Positions 51,838 to 61,926 of a stretch of DNA of 64,000 bases are shown here, in pieces (positions within the stretch are counted from its first letter, which is position 1; each line of letters begins with the position of its first letter). A program made the translations under genes and the position numbers. The stretch lies in contig JAXGYA010000003.1 in assembly GCA_040772505.1 (NCBI GenBank), forward strand, positions 124,001-188,000, in the 5' to 3' direction. The notes below the pieces were generated by a model. The model did not search any database. It saw nothing but the letters and a program-made list of their open reading frames with translations, and was not told the origin of the DNA. The DNA is from Mariniphaga sp040772505 (GTDB lineage: Bacteria; Bacteroidota; Bacteroidia; Bacteroidales; Prolixibacteraceae).

Positions 51838-54240
51838 TTAAAACTGATAATTGATTGAAATAGCAAAATTACGGGGATCGGTGGGGTTTAAGTATCCGCC
51901 ACGATAGTATGCAGTATAGCCGGTTACATCGAGCAGGTTGTTCAAAAACAGCTTAATCTGATATTTGTCAATCCGGTAGCCTGCCTGTGCATTCACTGTT
52001 GTGTAAGGGTCTGCCATAAAAGGCGGGGTATTAACCTGTATATTGTGTCCGGGCAACACGGCATAGGTATATTCTGCAAAGGGACGCTCTCCCACATAAT
52101 ATACTCCCAATCCGAAGGAGAGATTACGGAGTGCACCCCTGCTCACTGCATAGTTTAGCCAGCCGTTGGCGGTATGGTTAGCCGTGTTCATGGGAGATGA
52201 ACCTTCATGGTAATAAGGACTGTCGTGATAAGAAGCATCCAGATAGGAATATCCCAGCACGGCATCCAGGTTTTTAACCGGCTTTCCGGTCAGTTCCAGT
52301 TCAAGCCCCTCTCTTTTAAGGTTTCCTGCCTTTATGTAATATCCCGTATTATTTCCTGTATCATCCAGTGCCGCGTAAGTCAGATTATTGTTCATTGTGT
52401 GAAAATATGTAGCGTTGAACCTGAGATGGTTCTCAAACCACTCGCTTTTGAAACCTGTTTCAAACTGTTTTTCACGGGTTGGACCAACTGATGTGATTTT
52501 ATCTTCCAGCAGGTTGCCTGCTCCGCGCAGCGAAGTTGTTGTAGTATAGGAAGCAAAAAGATTAAAGTCACCAAAAGGTGTAACGATAACTCCGAACAGC
52601 GGGTCAATCACATCACCACCCGTTGCGGAAACCACATTGTTGCTCATTCCGCTCACCTGACTATAACGCAGACCTATGGACACTTTCAGGTATCTGCTAA
52701 GCGTCATCACCTCCTGCATCAACAAACCATAGGCATATTCCCTTGAAGTTACCGGATTTCCGAAAATTAGGCTTGACTGTGGCGCTATGTTGGAAATAGT
52801 TTTTAAAACATCAATCGTATCAACCGTTATGGCGTTTGTTGTGCTGGTTGCAACATCCGACCAGCGAAAGTCAAATCCGGCATTGAAAGTATGTTTCACC
52901 ACTCCTGTCTGAATATCTTTCCCTGTTAAGTCTATCTGGAAAACACCATTTTTATCAGTCCGCACGCTTCCGCTGTAGTTTCTTGAACGAAGATTATATT
53001 CTCCGGTTTTTGCAGCATTTTTCAGCGGTGATGCATGCCCTTTCACGCTGTTTATTTTTAAACCGGCACCGGCATAAGCAATTCTCATGGCGAAACCTTT
53101 TCCCAGGTCACGGTTCAGTCGAACCATGTAGGTTAATGTGTTATTATTTTGCCGGTCAGAAGAAAATCCCAAAAATTTATCGTAGGGCATTTCATAAATG
53201 TTGTTTACGCTATCAGCACTTAAATTTACCGTTCCCTGATCGGGTGTGCGCGAATCGTGCAGATAATCCATCTCCAGCATAATTTTTGTTTTTTTGTCGG
53301 GGCGCCAGGCAAAGGAAGGATTAATATAAAACCGGTCTTTTGAAACAAAAATCCGATAGTTGTCGTTTGTTTCAAACGCTCCGTTAATGCGAAAAGCTGT
53401 TCTCGACATGGCATCTGCAACAAACTGAATGTCAAAAGTGGGACGAATCTGGTTCCAGCTACCTCCCCGAATGCCAATGTTGCCCGAGTTGACAAACCGG
53501 GGAGTTTTAGTTGCAATGTTTACAACCCCTCCGCCAGAGCCAAGGTCATTCCCAATTCCTTGGGCAATGGATGCCGAACCGCGCAGCACCTGAATGGTTT
53601 CAACGCCCTGCATGTCGGAAAGAAATCCGGCGCCCCGAAAATCCGAATGCACACGAACTCCATTCTTCACCACCGGTATTCCACGATAACCACGCGAAAT
53701 AATACTTTCGGAGGTATTTCCATAGGTGGCAAAAGTTCCCAGTCCGGGAACATTGCGCACTGCATCGTTCAATGACAAAGCGCCCTGCTCGGCAATCATT
53801 TTTTGCGATACCACAGATACACTCTGCACCTGTTCATCCAACCGCAGCGGGATACGGGTCAGTGCTTCCATCTTTTCCGGGCGTTCCCTGCGCACACCAA
53901 ATACTTCAATCTCTTCCAACACTTTATCTTCCTGAAGCAGATAAAAATCCTCCTCTTTTTGTTGACCTTCCCTGAAGCTAATCTCCTTTAAAACGGGGCG
54001 AAATCCTACATAACTGACAATTACAGTATGCTTTCCGTCAGGAATATTGCTAAGAAAAAAATCTCCTGCATAATCCGTGTCGCTGCCGATACCCAAATCT
54101 TCGAAAAATACCGTTGCTCCACGCAGTTTCCCTCTCTCTTCACCAGTTACCGTACCTACAAGACTGTTTTTCATTTGTGAAAAAACAGGACATTCAAATA
54201 TAAACAGGCATATTATTATTGATAAAAATCTTTTAGGCAT
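51838..54240 (-). CDS. TonB-dependent receptor, siderophore type
   Basis: The 800-residue outer-membrane protein has a signal peptide (MPKRFLSIIICLFIFECPVFS), an N-terminal carboxypeptidase-regulatory-like domain (about 30-110, LVGTVTGEERGKLRGATVFF), a plug with VQSVSVVSQKMIAEQGALSL and ETIQVLRGSASIAQGIG, and a 22-strand type barrel ending in NYQF with terminal Phe. The pattern of the plug matches siderophore receptors (FecA/FhuE-like). The ligand is unknown. It is convergent with the LuxR-type gene and just beyond the hemerythrin pair, which fits an iron theme. Confidence 0.93.
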   Translation of the reverse strand: MPKRFLSIIICLFIFECPVFSQMKNSLVGTVTGEERGKLRGATVFFEDLGIGSDTDYAGDFFLSNIPDGKHTVIVSYVGFRPVLKEISFREGQQKEEDFYLLQEDKVLEEIEVFGVRRERPEKMEALTRIPLRLDEQVQSVSVVSQKMIAEQGALSLNDAVRNVPGLGTFATYGNTSESIISRGYRGIPVVKNGVRVHSDFRGAGFLSDMQGVETIQVLRGSASIAQGIGNDLGSGGGVVNIATKTPRFVNSGNIGIRGGSWNQIRPTFDIQFVADAMSRTAFRINGAFETNDNYRIFVSKDRFYINPSFAWRPDKKTKIMLEMDYLHDSRTPDQGTVNLSADSVNNIYEMPYDKFLGFSSDRQNNNTLTYMVRLNRDLGKGFAMRIAYAGAGLKINSVKGHASPLKNAAKTGEYNLRSRNYSGSVRTDKNGVFQIDLTGKDIQTGVVKHTFNAGFDFRWSDVATSTTNAITVDTIDVLKTISNIAPQSSLIFGNPVTSREYAYGLLMQEVMTLSRYLKVSIGLRYSQVSGMSNNVVSATGGDVIDPLFGVIVTPFGDFNLFASYTTTTSLRGAGNLLEDKITSVGPTREKQFETGFKSEWFENHLRFNATYFHTMNNNLTYAALDDTGNNTGYYIKAGNLKREGLELELTGKPVKNLDAVLGYSYLDASYHDSPYYHEGSSPMNTANHTANGWLNYAVSRGALRNLSFGLGVYYVGERPFAEYTYAVLPGHNIQVNTPPFMADPYTTVNAQAGYRIDKYQIKLFLNNLLDVTGYTAYYRGGYLNPTDPRNFAISINYQF

Positions 54241-54438
54241 TATTTTAATGTTTTAAACTTTAAATTACTCAGCAGCAAATAAACTTTAAAGCCAAAACCC
54301 CTGCAATCCCTTAAAATTAGGATTTAGGGTACAGGAAATACCAAAAAGCAGTTATATTGCCCAAGGTTAACAATGCCGGTCTGGTATTTCGCCCAAATAG
54401 TTTTATAATAACAACACCGTTTATTCACCACAAAGCCT

Positions 54439-54446
54439 TATTTTTG
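54439..54446 (+). promoter_or_regulatory. Promoter -7 element of gldD
   Basis: TATTTTTG is an exact TAnnTTTG match. The expected transcription start (about 54453) is past the GTG at 54448, so it argues for the ATG at 54472 as the gldD start. Confidence 0.6.
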
Positions 54447-54471
54447 CGTGGTGAAATTCCAAAAACTAAAT

Positions 54472-55059
54472 ATGGATTGCAGAGTGGTTGTCGTGGTTCT
54501 GCTTCTGCTGGTTAGCGGATGCAGGGAGAAATTTTCTCCCCGTCCGCGGGGATTTTATCGAATCGATTTTCCGGAAAAAATTTATCATCCCCTGAATAAT
54601 AATTTCCCCTACCGGTTTGAAATCCCCGGTTATGTGAAGGTTTCTCCCGACAGGGAGAATCCCGGTCAACCTTTGTGGATTAATCTTGAGGTGCCTGAGA
54701 ATAAAGCGGAAATACATATCTCTTACTACAATCTTGAAACCCGCGCAAAACCGCCGCGCATACTGCTTTCGGAGCTGATGGAAGAGGCGCGCGAACTTGC
54801 CTACAAACATTCCATCAAGGCGGATGCCATTGAAGAGCGAATTTACGTCAACCGGGAAGAAAAGGTATTTGGAACGGTATATCAAATCAAAGGCAATGCC
54901 GCTTCGCCCATGCAGTTCTTTTTAACCGACAGCACCCGCCATTTTCTGCGCGGTGCACTCTATATCAGAGCAACACCTGATATCGACTCCCTAAAGCCGG
55001 TAATCGATTTTTTAGAGCACGATGTTATTCATCTTATTGAAACTGCAACATGGAAATAA
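54472..55059 (+). CDS. gldD: Gliding motility lipoprotein GldD
   Basis: GldD is a lipoprotein needed for gliding/type IX secretion in Flavobacterium and found across Bacteroidota. The 195-residue product (from ATG 54472) has a signal ending LVSGC, the conserved PRGFYRIDFPEKIYHPL block, and FGTVYQIKGNAASPMQFFLTD in the second half. The GTG at 54448 was rejected on promoter grounds. No other gld gene is nearby. The end overlaps the next gene by 10 bases. Confidence 0.93.
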   Translation: MDCRVVVVVLLLLVSGCREKFSPRPRGFYRIDFPEKIYHPLNNNFPYRFEIPGYVKVSPDRENPGQPLWINLEVPENKAEIHISYYNLETRAKPPRILLSELMEEARELAYKHSIKADAIEERIYVNREEKVFGTVYQIKGNAASPMQFFLTDSTRHFLRGALYIRATPDIDSLKPVIDFLEHDVIHLIETATWK

Positions 55060-55712
55060 TATCTGGCTGCACTATTCTTGAAACTGAAGCCGGGAAACTG
55101 GGAATCCGCATGTTAACAGAATCTTCGGATTACTTAGCCGGGAATTTCCACTTTTCGGAAATGGAGAAAAGAGAATTTCAATCACTGAAAAACGAAACCC
55201 GGCGCAGGGAGTATCTCGCTGTACGCATACTGGTTGAAGCCATGTTAGGCAAAAAAGTTAAAATCGAATACTCTCAAAACGGAAAACCTTTGCTGAAAAA
55301 CTACCCCTTAAAGATCAGTATCTCCCATTCTGCGGACATGGCGATAGTGCTGCTGTCTGAAAAAAACATTGGCGCAGATGTGGAAAAAACTGACCGGAAT
55401 ACCGAAAGGGTAGCCACAAGATTTCTTTCCGTAAAGGAATTAAACTGCATTCAAAACTCACCAAACCCTTCGGTTTTGCAGGTTTTATACTGGAGTGCAA
55501 AGGAAGCTGCATTCAAGTTTTCCGATGTCCCGGAAATTGAATTTAAAGAACATATTGTCATTCATCCCTTTGAACTCAATCCGGAGGGGGGCAAATTCAG
55601 CGGCATTTTGTGCAAAAAAGCCCCGCCAACAATTTTAGCCTTTCATTACCTATTTTTTCAAAACAATGTGATTGTCTGCTGTGTTGAAGAAGAGAGTAAG
55701 TTTGAAAAATGA
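55050..55712 (+). CDS. 4'-phosphopantetheinyl transferase (Sfp type)
   Basis: The enzyme moves phosphopantetheine from CoA to carrier proteins. The 220-residue product has the Sfp motifs: ISISHSADMAIV, the metal site GADVEKTDRN (Asp and Glu) and WSAKEAAFKF. AcpP at 21755 is a possible substrate. It overlaps gldD at its start and zwf at its end (ATGA), so translation of the three genes is likely coupled. Confidence 0.94.
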   Translation: MEIISGCTILETEAGKLGIRMLTESSDYLAGNFHFSEMEKREFQSLKNETRRREYLAVRILVEAMLGKKVKIEYSQNGKPLLKNYPLKISISHSADMAIVLLSEKNIGADVEKTDRNTERVATRFLSVKELNCIQNSPNPSVLQVLYWSAKEAAFKFSDVPEIEFKEHIVIHPFELNPEGGKFSGILCKKAPPTILAFHYLFFQNNVIVCCVEEESKFEK

Positions 55713-57208
55713 AGAAACCGGAAGATCATATTCTTGTAATTTTTGGCGCTTCGGGCGATTTAACCCGGCGAAAGCTGATACCCGCCCTCTTTTCACTTTT
55801 CCAAAGAAAATTGCTGCCAAAAAATTTTGCAGTGCTTGGCGCATCACGGACACCACTCTCCGATGAAGATTTCAGAAAGAAAGCAGGTGAATTTTTATCC
55901 GACGGAAAAGAAATTGATGAGTTCAAAAAACTTCTCTTCTATGAACCGGTATCACCAACCGAATCCGAAGATTTCAAAAAGCTGGACTCGCGCCTTGAAA
56001 GTCTTTGCAAGGAACGAAATATTCCGCCTAATTATATTTTCTATCTCTCAACGCCTCCCCTGGTTTATGAAACCATATCCCGGAACCTCGAAAAGCAGGG
56101 GATGGAGCGGTCTGAAAATCACTTCAGAAGATTAGTTGTGGAGAAACCATTTGGAACGAACCTCGAATCTGCCAGATCGCTTAACAAAAGCCTGCTGGTT
56201 TCCTTTGCCGAAAACCAAATTTACCGGATTGACCATTACTTAGGAAAAGAGAGTGTTCAGAATCTGCTGGTTACCCGTTTTGCCAATGGCATATTCGAAC
56301 CGTTGTGGAACAGGAATTTTATTGAACGAATTGAGGTGACATCAGCTGAAGAGATAGGCGTGGAAGGCCGCAGCGGATACTATGAGCAGGCAGGCGCCTT
56401 GCGCGATATGCTGCAAAACCACCTGCTTCAGCTTGTGGGTTTTGTTGCGATGGAGCCTCCCGTAGTCATTGAAGCCGATGCCATACGTAACGAAATCGTG
56501 AAGGTTTTTCAGTCAGTTCGCCCGATAACCGGCGGAGAGGTGGCTAAATCGGTAGTTAGGGGGCAATATGTTGCGTCAGTAATTCAGGGAGAGCATGTGA
56601 GAGGATACCGTGAAGAACCCGGAGTCCGTCCCGATTCGCGGACGGAGACCTTTGCTGCCATGAGGTTCTTCATCGACAACTGGCGCTGGGCAGGTATTCC
56701 GTTTTATATTCGCACCGGCAAAAAGCTGCCGGCAAGAATTACCGAAATCGTAATTCACTTCAAGCAGGTTCCCCATCATCTCTTCAACCATTCCGGAATT
56801 TCGGGCTCGGAGAATAACCGGCTGATTATCCGTATTCAGCCCAATGAGGGAATCTTACTGCAATTCAAAATGAAAACTCCCGGTGCAGGATTTCACGCAC
56901 AAACGGTAGACATGGATTTCCTCTACACCGACCTTGCCAACGTGCATTTGCCTTCGGCTTATGAGCGCCTGCTGCTGGATTGCATGTTAGGCGACGCCAC
57001 CCTCTATTCACGAAGGGATGCTGTTGAAGAAGCATGGAAATTTGTACAGCCCATCATGGATGCATGGGAAAATGATCCGAGAATACCGGTTTACGGCTAT
57101 CCTGCCGGAACATGGGGACCGGAAAGTGCGCAGAGGTTGATCCAGAAAGGACAGTGGCATTATCCATGCAAAAGCCTTACTGATGATGAAAAATGCTATG
57201 AGCTTTGA
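55709..57208 (+). CDS. zwf: Glucose-6-phosphate 1-dehydrogenase
   Basis: The 499-residue enzyme starts the oxidative pentose phosphate pathway. It has the nucleotide motif IFGASGDLTRRKLIPALF, the substrate motif RIDHYLGKESVQNLL, and the catalytic His in RDMLQNHLLQLV. It is followed after 69 bases by pgl, the next step. gnd is not in the window. The ATGA overlap with the phosphopantetheinyl transferase is unusual for a pentose phosphate operon. Confidence 0.97.
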   Translation: MKKPEDHILVIFGASGDLTRRKLIPALFSLFQRKLLPKNFAVLGASRTPLSDEDFRKKAGEFLSDGKEIDEFKKLLFYEPVSPTESEDFKKLDSRLESLCKERNIPPNYIFYLSTPPLVYETISRNLEKQGMERSENHFRRLVVEKPFGTNLESARSLNKSLLVSFAENQIYRIDHYLGKESVQNLLVTRFANGIFEPLWNRNFIERIEVTSAEEIGVEGRSGYYEQAGALRDMLQNHLLQLVGFVAMEPPVVIEADAIRNEIVKVFQSVRPITGGEVAKSVVRGQYVASVIQGEHVRGYREEPGVRPDSRTETFAAMRFFIDNWRWAGIPFYIRTGKKLPARITEIVIHFKQVPHHLFNHSGISGSENNRLIIRIQPNEGILLQFKMKTPGAGFHAQTVDMDFLYTDLANVHLPSAYERLLLDCMLGDATLYSRRDAVEEAWKFVQPIMDAWENDPRIPVYGYPAGTWGPESAQRLIQKGQWHYPCKSLTDDEKCYEL

Positions 57209-57277
57209 GATTTTTGGGATTACCCTACTTTGCTTCTCTCTAAAATTTCATATATTTAGCCATTAAATACTGAAATT

Positions 57278-58009
57278 ATGGCAGTTTCAATTGAAGTGAA
57301 AATTTATCCCGGACCAAAGAAGGTGGGTAAGGCAGTGGCAGAAGAGATTCATAAAATAACACAACACTCCTTGCAGCAGCAATTTCACATAGCCCTTTCC
57401 GGAGGGAATACACCTAAAAAATTGTTTAAAATTCTGGCAAAACAGTATAAAGATAAAATCCACTGGGAGCGTATCCATTTCTGGTGGGGTGATGAACGTT
57501 GCGTGTCGCCGACCAGCGACGAAAGCAACTTCAAAATGGCTAATGATCTCCTTTTCACTCAGGTTCCTGTTCCTTCAAAAAACATTCACCGGATAAAAGG
57601 TGAAAACCGCCCTGAAGAAGAAGCGGAGCGTTATGCAGCAGAAATTTCCAAAAATCTGCTCAGCCGGGGTGGATTTCCGGCATTTGATCTAATTTTGCTG
57701 GGATTAGGCGATGACGGGCACACGGCTTCCATTTTTCCCGACAGGATGGATATCCTTGAAGATTCCCGGATTGTTGCGGTTGCGAAGCATCCGATAACTG
57801 CTCAAAAACGAATCACACTCACCGGAAAAGTGCTGAATAATGCAACCCGCGTGTTTTTCTTACTGACAGGAGAGAACAAATCATTGCGAGTTTCGGAAAT
57901 CATGAACAATGAAGAAGCCGCAAAAAAGCTTCCGGCAAACTACATCAACCCTAAACACGGCGTGCTCATCTGGTTTCTTGATGAACCTGCCGCATCAAAA
58001 ATCACCTGA
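57278..58009 (+). CDS. pgl: 6-phosphogluconolactonase
   Basis: This 243-residue hydrolase opens the lactone made by Zwf. Motifs are IALSGGNTPKKLFKILA, FWWGDERCVSPTSDESNF and LGLGDDGHTASIFP. A TATATTTA sequence at 57257-57264 (one mismatch to -7) could give it a separate start, but read-through from zwf is likely. Its 3' end overlaps the convergent hydrolase gene by eight bases. Confidence 0.96.
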   Translation: MAVSIEVKIYPGPKKVGKAVAEEIHKITQHSLQQQFHIALSGGNTPKKLFKILAKQYKDKIHWERIHFWWGDERCVSPTSDESNFKMANDLLFTQVPVPSKNIHRIKGENRPEEEAERYAAEISKNLLSRGGFPAFDLILLGLGDDGHTASIFPDRMDILEDSRIVAVAKHPITAQKRITLTGKVLNNATRVFFLLTGENKSLRVSEIMNNEEAAKKLPANYINPKHGVLIWFLDEPAASKIT

Positions 58010-59009
58010 CCGGTTTTAATCCGACTATTTTTTCTCCGAAACTTATGGTTTCGCTGATTACCTGATCCACCGAGCCGGAGGTGAGTTCACAGCCAATCAC
58101 GTGGTCGCCTGCTTCGGGGAAAGCCACTTTCACTTTTTGGTCTTCAGAAGTTCCCAACTGATCGAACATTTTCAGCATCGGTCCCACTTTTACCGTCTCA
58201 TCCTGATGGTTTTTGTCTTTATAATAATATCCTATGAAAACCGGAGCAGTTACCCTTTCATAGATCTCTTTCTTCATGGTTGCATCAATAAGCTGCTGAA
58301 GAAAAACCACACCTTCAATTCGGTATTTACAATACCAGTACTGACACTCTTTTGAATCGAAATCGGGATTTGTGATCCGGTAGTTCCCACCCTCAGCCTT
58401 TCTGCCAATCTGCAATCCCCACGGTTTTGAAAGTAAAAATGCGGCGTTGTTGTTAATCCTGATGTTTGGCGAATACAATATCAGGGCATCCACATATTCG
58501 GGGAAGATGGCTGCCAGTTGCAATCCGAGTGTTCCTCCGGTGGAAGTGCCCATGACAACAACATGTTTGCCGAGACTGCGCGCAACCATTAGCGCTTCTT
58601 TTGCCGACTCCCACAATTTATCCGGGGTCATGTCAATCAGCGCATCTTCGGTTTCCAAACCATGCGAAGCCAGACGCGGGATATAGGCATTCATTCCAAA
58701 ATGCAGGGCAAATTCAACATGTGCCGGATAACCCTCATACCATGATGCTGAAAAACCATGCAGATAGAGCAAGCAGAAATCGGTTCGCTCCTTAACCGAA
58801 TCGTTTACCCAGAAAATCCTCGATTCATTATCGGGCCTGATTTGAAAATTTGCCTCCTGACTGCTGATATACGACTCAAGGGTGTTAATACTTGCGGGCA
58901 GTGAGGGCAAATCCATACTCAGTTCCGGCTTTGGCGGTTTGGGGCCCAAGAGATATCCTGCCACCAAAACCAGCAGCAATAATAAAAGAATACGTTTTAT
59001 TTTATTCAT
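58002..59009 (-). CDS. Membrane-anchored alpha/beta hydrolase
   Basis: The 335-residue protein has one N-terminal transmembrane segment (about 5-21) and an alpha/beta hydrolase domain, probably on the periplasmic side. The oxyanion strand LLYLHGFSASWYEG, nucleophile elbow GTSTGG (Ser near 155), an Asp in YYYKDKNHQDE and the His in PEAGDHVIGC form the likely triad. Carboxylesterases and monoacylglycerol lipases look alike; the substrate is unknown. It is convergent with pgl. Confidence 0.87.
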   Translation of the reverse strand: MNKIKRILLLLLLVLVAGYLLGPKPPKPELSMDLPSLPASINTLESYISSQEANFQIRPDNESRIFWVNDSVKERTDFCLLYLHGFSASWYEGYPAHVEFALHFGMNAYIPRLASHGLETEDALIDMTPDKLWESAKEALMVARSLGKHVVVMGTSTGGTLGLQLAAIFPEYVDALILYSPNIRINNNAAFLLSKPWGLQIGRKAEGGNYRITNPDFDSKECQYWYCKYRIEGVVFLQQLIDATMKKEIYERVTAPVFIGYYYKDKNHQDETVKVGPMLKMFDQLGTSEDQKVKVAFPEAGDHVIGCELTSGSVDQVISETISFGEKIVGLKPVR

Positions 59010-59042
59010 ATCTTACTTATTATCAATATTAAACATAATTGC

Positions 59043-60113
59043 TTAAAACTCAATTGTCAGTTGCACAGCTATCTGCCTCTCTTCCTGCAGAAAGTTGGAA
59101 AGAGTCAGTCCCAGCAAACGCACACCTTTTGTGAAAGATTCTGCATTCAGCAGAGCCAGCGCCTCAGCAATCATATCTTTTTTTGAATATATGTATCCGG
59201 CAACTGTTTTGCTTCGGGTGTGCTGCTGAAAATCACTGTATTTATATTTCAGAGTCAGTGTTTTGGCTTTTGCTTTTGTGCGTTCATAGCGTTCCCACAC
59301 TATACCGGCAATTTCAAGCAGTTCGGTTTCCATCTCGCTGTGCCGGAACAGATCGGCTGAAAAAGTTTGCTCGGCTCCAACCGATTTTCTTTCACGTGCA
59401 GGTTCAACTTGCCGGTCGTCAATTCCGCGACAAATTTCATAATAGTAATTCCCCGATTTCCCAAAAAGTCTGACCAGTTCAAAGCGTTCAATTCTCTTCA
59501 GGTCGCGCCCAAACCAAATACCCATTTTATTGAGTTTTTCGGCTGTAACCTTTCCGATTCCAAAAAATTTCCGAACTTCCAGGCTGTCAATAAACCCTTG
59601 TGCCTTATCCGGTGTTATTACAAAATAACCATCCGGCTTATTTACATCAGAAGCCATTTTTGCCAGAAACTTGTTATAAGAAATTCCGGCCGAGGCGGTG
59701 AGTTTAATCTCCTCAAAAATCCGTTTTCGGATTTCCTTAGCAATAAGTGTAGCCGAAGGCTTTCCTTTCTTCGCATAGGTAACATCGAGATAGGCTTCAT
59801 CAAGCGAAAGCGGTTCCACCAGATCGGTATATTCATAGAAAATTGCACTGACTTGGTTTGAAATCTCCTTGTAGCGGGAAAAGCGGGGTTTCACAAATAT
59901 CAGATCCGGGCATTTCCGTTTAGCCACTTTTGAGGGCATGGCTGAATGCACGCCAAACTTCCGGGCTTCGTAGCTGGCAGCAGCCACTACTCCCCTTTCG
60001 CGCGAGCCGCCAACAGCAACGGGCTTTCCCCTTAACGACGGATTGTCTAACTGCTCCACCGAAGCGTAAAAGGCATCCATGTCGATGTGAATTATTTTCC
60101 GGATATTTTCCAA
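59043..60113 (-). CDS. dinB: DNA polymerase IV
   Basis: This Y-family translesion polymerase has 356 residues. Motifs are IDMDAFYASVEQLD with the first catalytic Asp residues, PLSLDEAYLDVT with the Asp-Glu pair, KPDGYFVITP and the little-finger domain in the C-terminal third. It lies 34 bases after the aminopeptidase gene on the same strand. No SOS box was seen. Confidence 0.96.
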   Translation of the reverse strand: MENIRKIIHIDMDAFYASVEQLDNPSLRGKPVAVGGSRERGVVAAASYEARKFGVHSAMPSKVAKRKCPDLIFVKPRFSRYKEISNQVSAIFYEYTDLVEPLSLDEAYLDVTYAKKGKPSATLIAKEIRKRIFEEIKLTASAGISYNKFLAKMASDVNKPDGYFVITPDKAQGFIDSLEVRKFFGIGKVTAEKLNKMGIWFGRDLKRIERFELVRLFGKSGNYYYEICRGIDDRQVEPARERKSVGAEQTFSADLFRHSEMETELLEIAGIVWERYERTKAKAKTLTLKYKYSDFQQHTRSKTVAGYIYSKKDMIAEALALLNAESFTKGVRLLGLTLSNFLQEERQIAVQLTIEF

Positions 60114-60147
60114 ACCACTAAATTTCTAATAATTTATTGAAGGTTCA

Positions 60148-61926
60148 TCAGACTTCGCGTGTCAATTCTTCCAGAAAATTCTGCAGTTCATTCCGCACCA
60201 GGGGCTTAAGCTCTTGTCGCACCCGCTGGTGGTAACTGTTAAGCCAGGTGCGCTCCTCTTCTGAAAGCAATTCAATATCAATAAGTTTTGTATCAACAGG
60301 ACAAAGTGTGAGCGTTTCAAAACTGAGAAATCTCCCAAATCCGGTTGTCTTTTTTTCCACGCACACCAGCAGGTTTTCAATGCGGATACCGTATTCACCC
60401 TCGCGGTAGATTCCGGGTTCATTGGACAAAACCATTCCGGGCAAAACAGGAGTTTCGCTGCATTCCTGCCTGATAGACACAGGTCCCTCGTGCACATTGA
60501 GAAAATGACCGACTCCATGTCCGGTTCCGTGTCCATAATTCAGTCCCCGTTCCCATAGCGCTTTTCTGGCAAGTATGTCGAGATTGCATCCCTTGGTTCC
60601 TTCCGGAAACTGTGCAGTTGTGAGCGCAATCATTCCTTTGAGAACCAGCGTGTAGTCTGTTTTTTGCATTTTCGTAACATCTCCCAGCGCTACTGTACGC
60701 GTAATATCGGTAGTGCCATGTAAATATTGCCCGCCGGAATCTATCAGTAAAACACCTTCCCTCTTTAGCGGCAGGGCATCTTCTTCAGAAACATTCAGGT
60801 GAACAATGGCGCCATGCGCTTTGTAGCCAACAATGGGCGGAAAACTTTCACCCATATAATATGGCTGCTGTGCACGAAATTCCGCAAGTTTTTTTCCGGC
60901 AATGTATTCAGTAACGCCTTCTTTACCAGCATTTTCAGTGAGCCAGAAGAAAAATTCGAGCAGGGCAACACCATCTTTTTTCATGGCTGCACGAAAACCG
61001 GCAAGTTCAGTTTCATTCTTTTGGGATTTCAACAATGCAACCGGGGAAATAGCCTCTGCAATTGTATTTTTAGCCTGAAGAACATTGAACACCGCATAAT
61101 TGGCAGAATTCGGATCAATCAAAACTTTATTCCCTTTCACAGTTTTCAGCCACTCCTCAAACTGTTCGTATGTCTTGAGGATAATATCTTCCCTTTGGAG
61201 GGAATCTTTAATGTCCTGTGTTAGCTTCTCAGGATTTACAAAAAGAAAAGTGTTGTTTTTTCCTGCAACGCCATATCCAGTAAAAAGAGGATTGTAAGGA
61301 ATATCGCTGCCCCGCAGATTAAAAAGCCACGCCAGCTCATCCAATGCGGTGATTACCTGAAAATCTGCACCGTATCCTTTCAGCACGTCTATCAGTAAAT
61401 TTCTTTTTTCCCTGCCGGTCAATCCGGTTAAAGTGCGTTTAAGTTCAAAAACTTTTTCTTTGGGAAGCTCCGGGCGGTTTTCCCAGATATTTTCAAAAAA
61501 ATCGGGTGTCCCTATCATACTGATACCGGCTTTTTTCAGCGTATTGTTCAGATTTCTGAATCCGGTAACCGTAAGGGTCTGCGGATCAAATCCGACCTTG
61601 CTTCCGGAAGGAAGCTTGCGGGCTATCCACATTTCAGGGGAAACAGCGCCGGGTATTCTCAGTTTATACATTTTAATACCGGTTCCCTTCAACTGCTCTT
61701 CTGCCTGAATAAAATAGCGCGAATCTGTCCATAAGCCGGCTTCTTCATGGGTTATGACAACATTTCCATAGGAACCTGTAAATCCGGAGATGAATGCACG
61801 GGTCTGCCAGCGGGCGGGCAGGTACTCACTGGCATGCGGGTCTGTTCCAGAAATATACCAGGCATCAAGATTGCGTTTGAGCAACTCAATTCTGAGATTT
61901 TTAATGCGTTGACAAATCTGATTCAT
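60148..61926 (-). CDS. Aminopeptidase P family (M24) protein
   Basis: The 592-residue protein has two creatinase-like N-terminal domains, then the M24 catalytic domain. The dimetal ligands are visible: Asp in LLIDSGGQYLHGTTDITRTV, His in GHGTGHGVGHFLNVHEGP, and Glu in NEPGIYREGEYGIRIEN. A C-terminal extension of about 60 residues (DTKLIDIELLSEEERTWLN) is typical of the large Xaa-Pro aminopeptidases. It cleaves X-Pro peptide bonds. The start overlaps the Nudix stop by four bases (ATGA). Confidence 0.95.
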   Translation of the reverse strand: MNQICQRIKNLRIELLKRNLDAWYISGTDPHASEYLPARWQTRAFISGFTGSYGNVVITHEEAGLWTDSRYFIQAEEQLKGTGIKMYKLRIPGAVSPEMWIARKLPSGSKVGFDPQTLTVTGFRNLNNTLKKAGISMIGTPDFFENIWENRPELPKEKVFELKRTLTGLTGREKRNLLIDVLKGYGADFQVITALDELAWLFNLRGSDIPYNPLFTGYGVAGKNNTFLFVNPEKLTQDIKDSLQREDIILKTYEQFEEWLKTVKGNKVLIDPNSANYAVFNVLQAKNTIAEAISPVALLKSQKNETELAGFRAAMKKDGVALLEFFFWLTENAGKEGVTEYIAGKKLAEFRAQQPYYMGESFPPIVGYKAHGAIVHLNVSEEDALPLKREGVLLIDSGGQYLHGTTDITRTVALGDVTKMQKTDYTLVLKGMIALTTAQFPEGTKGCNLDILARKALWERGLNYGHGTGHGVGHFLNVHEGPVSIRQECSETPVLPGMVLSNEPGIYREGEYGIRIENLLVCVEKKTTGFGRFLSFETLTLCPVDTKLIDIELLSEEERTWLNSYHQRVRQELKPLVRNELQNFLEELTREV

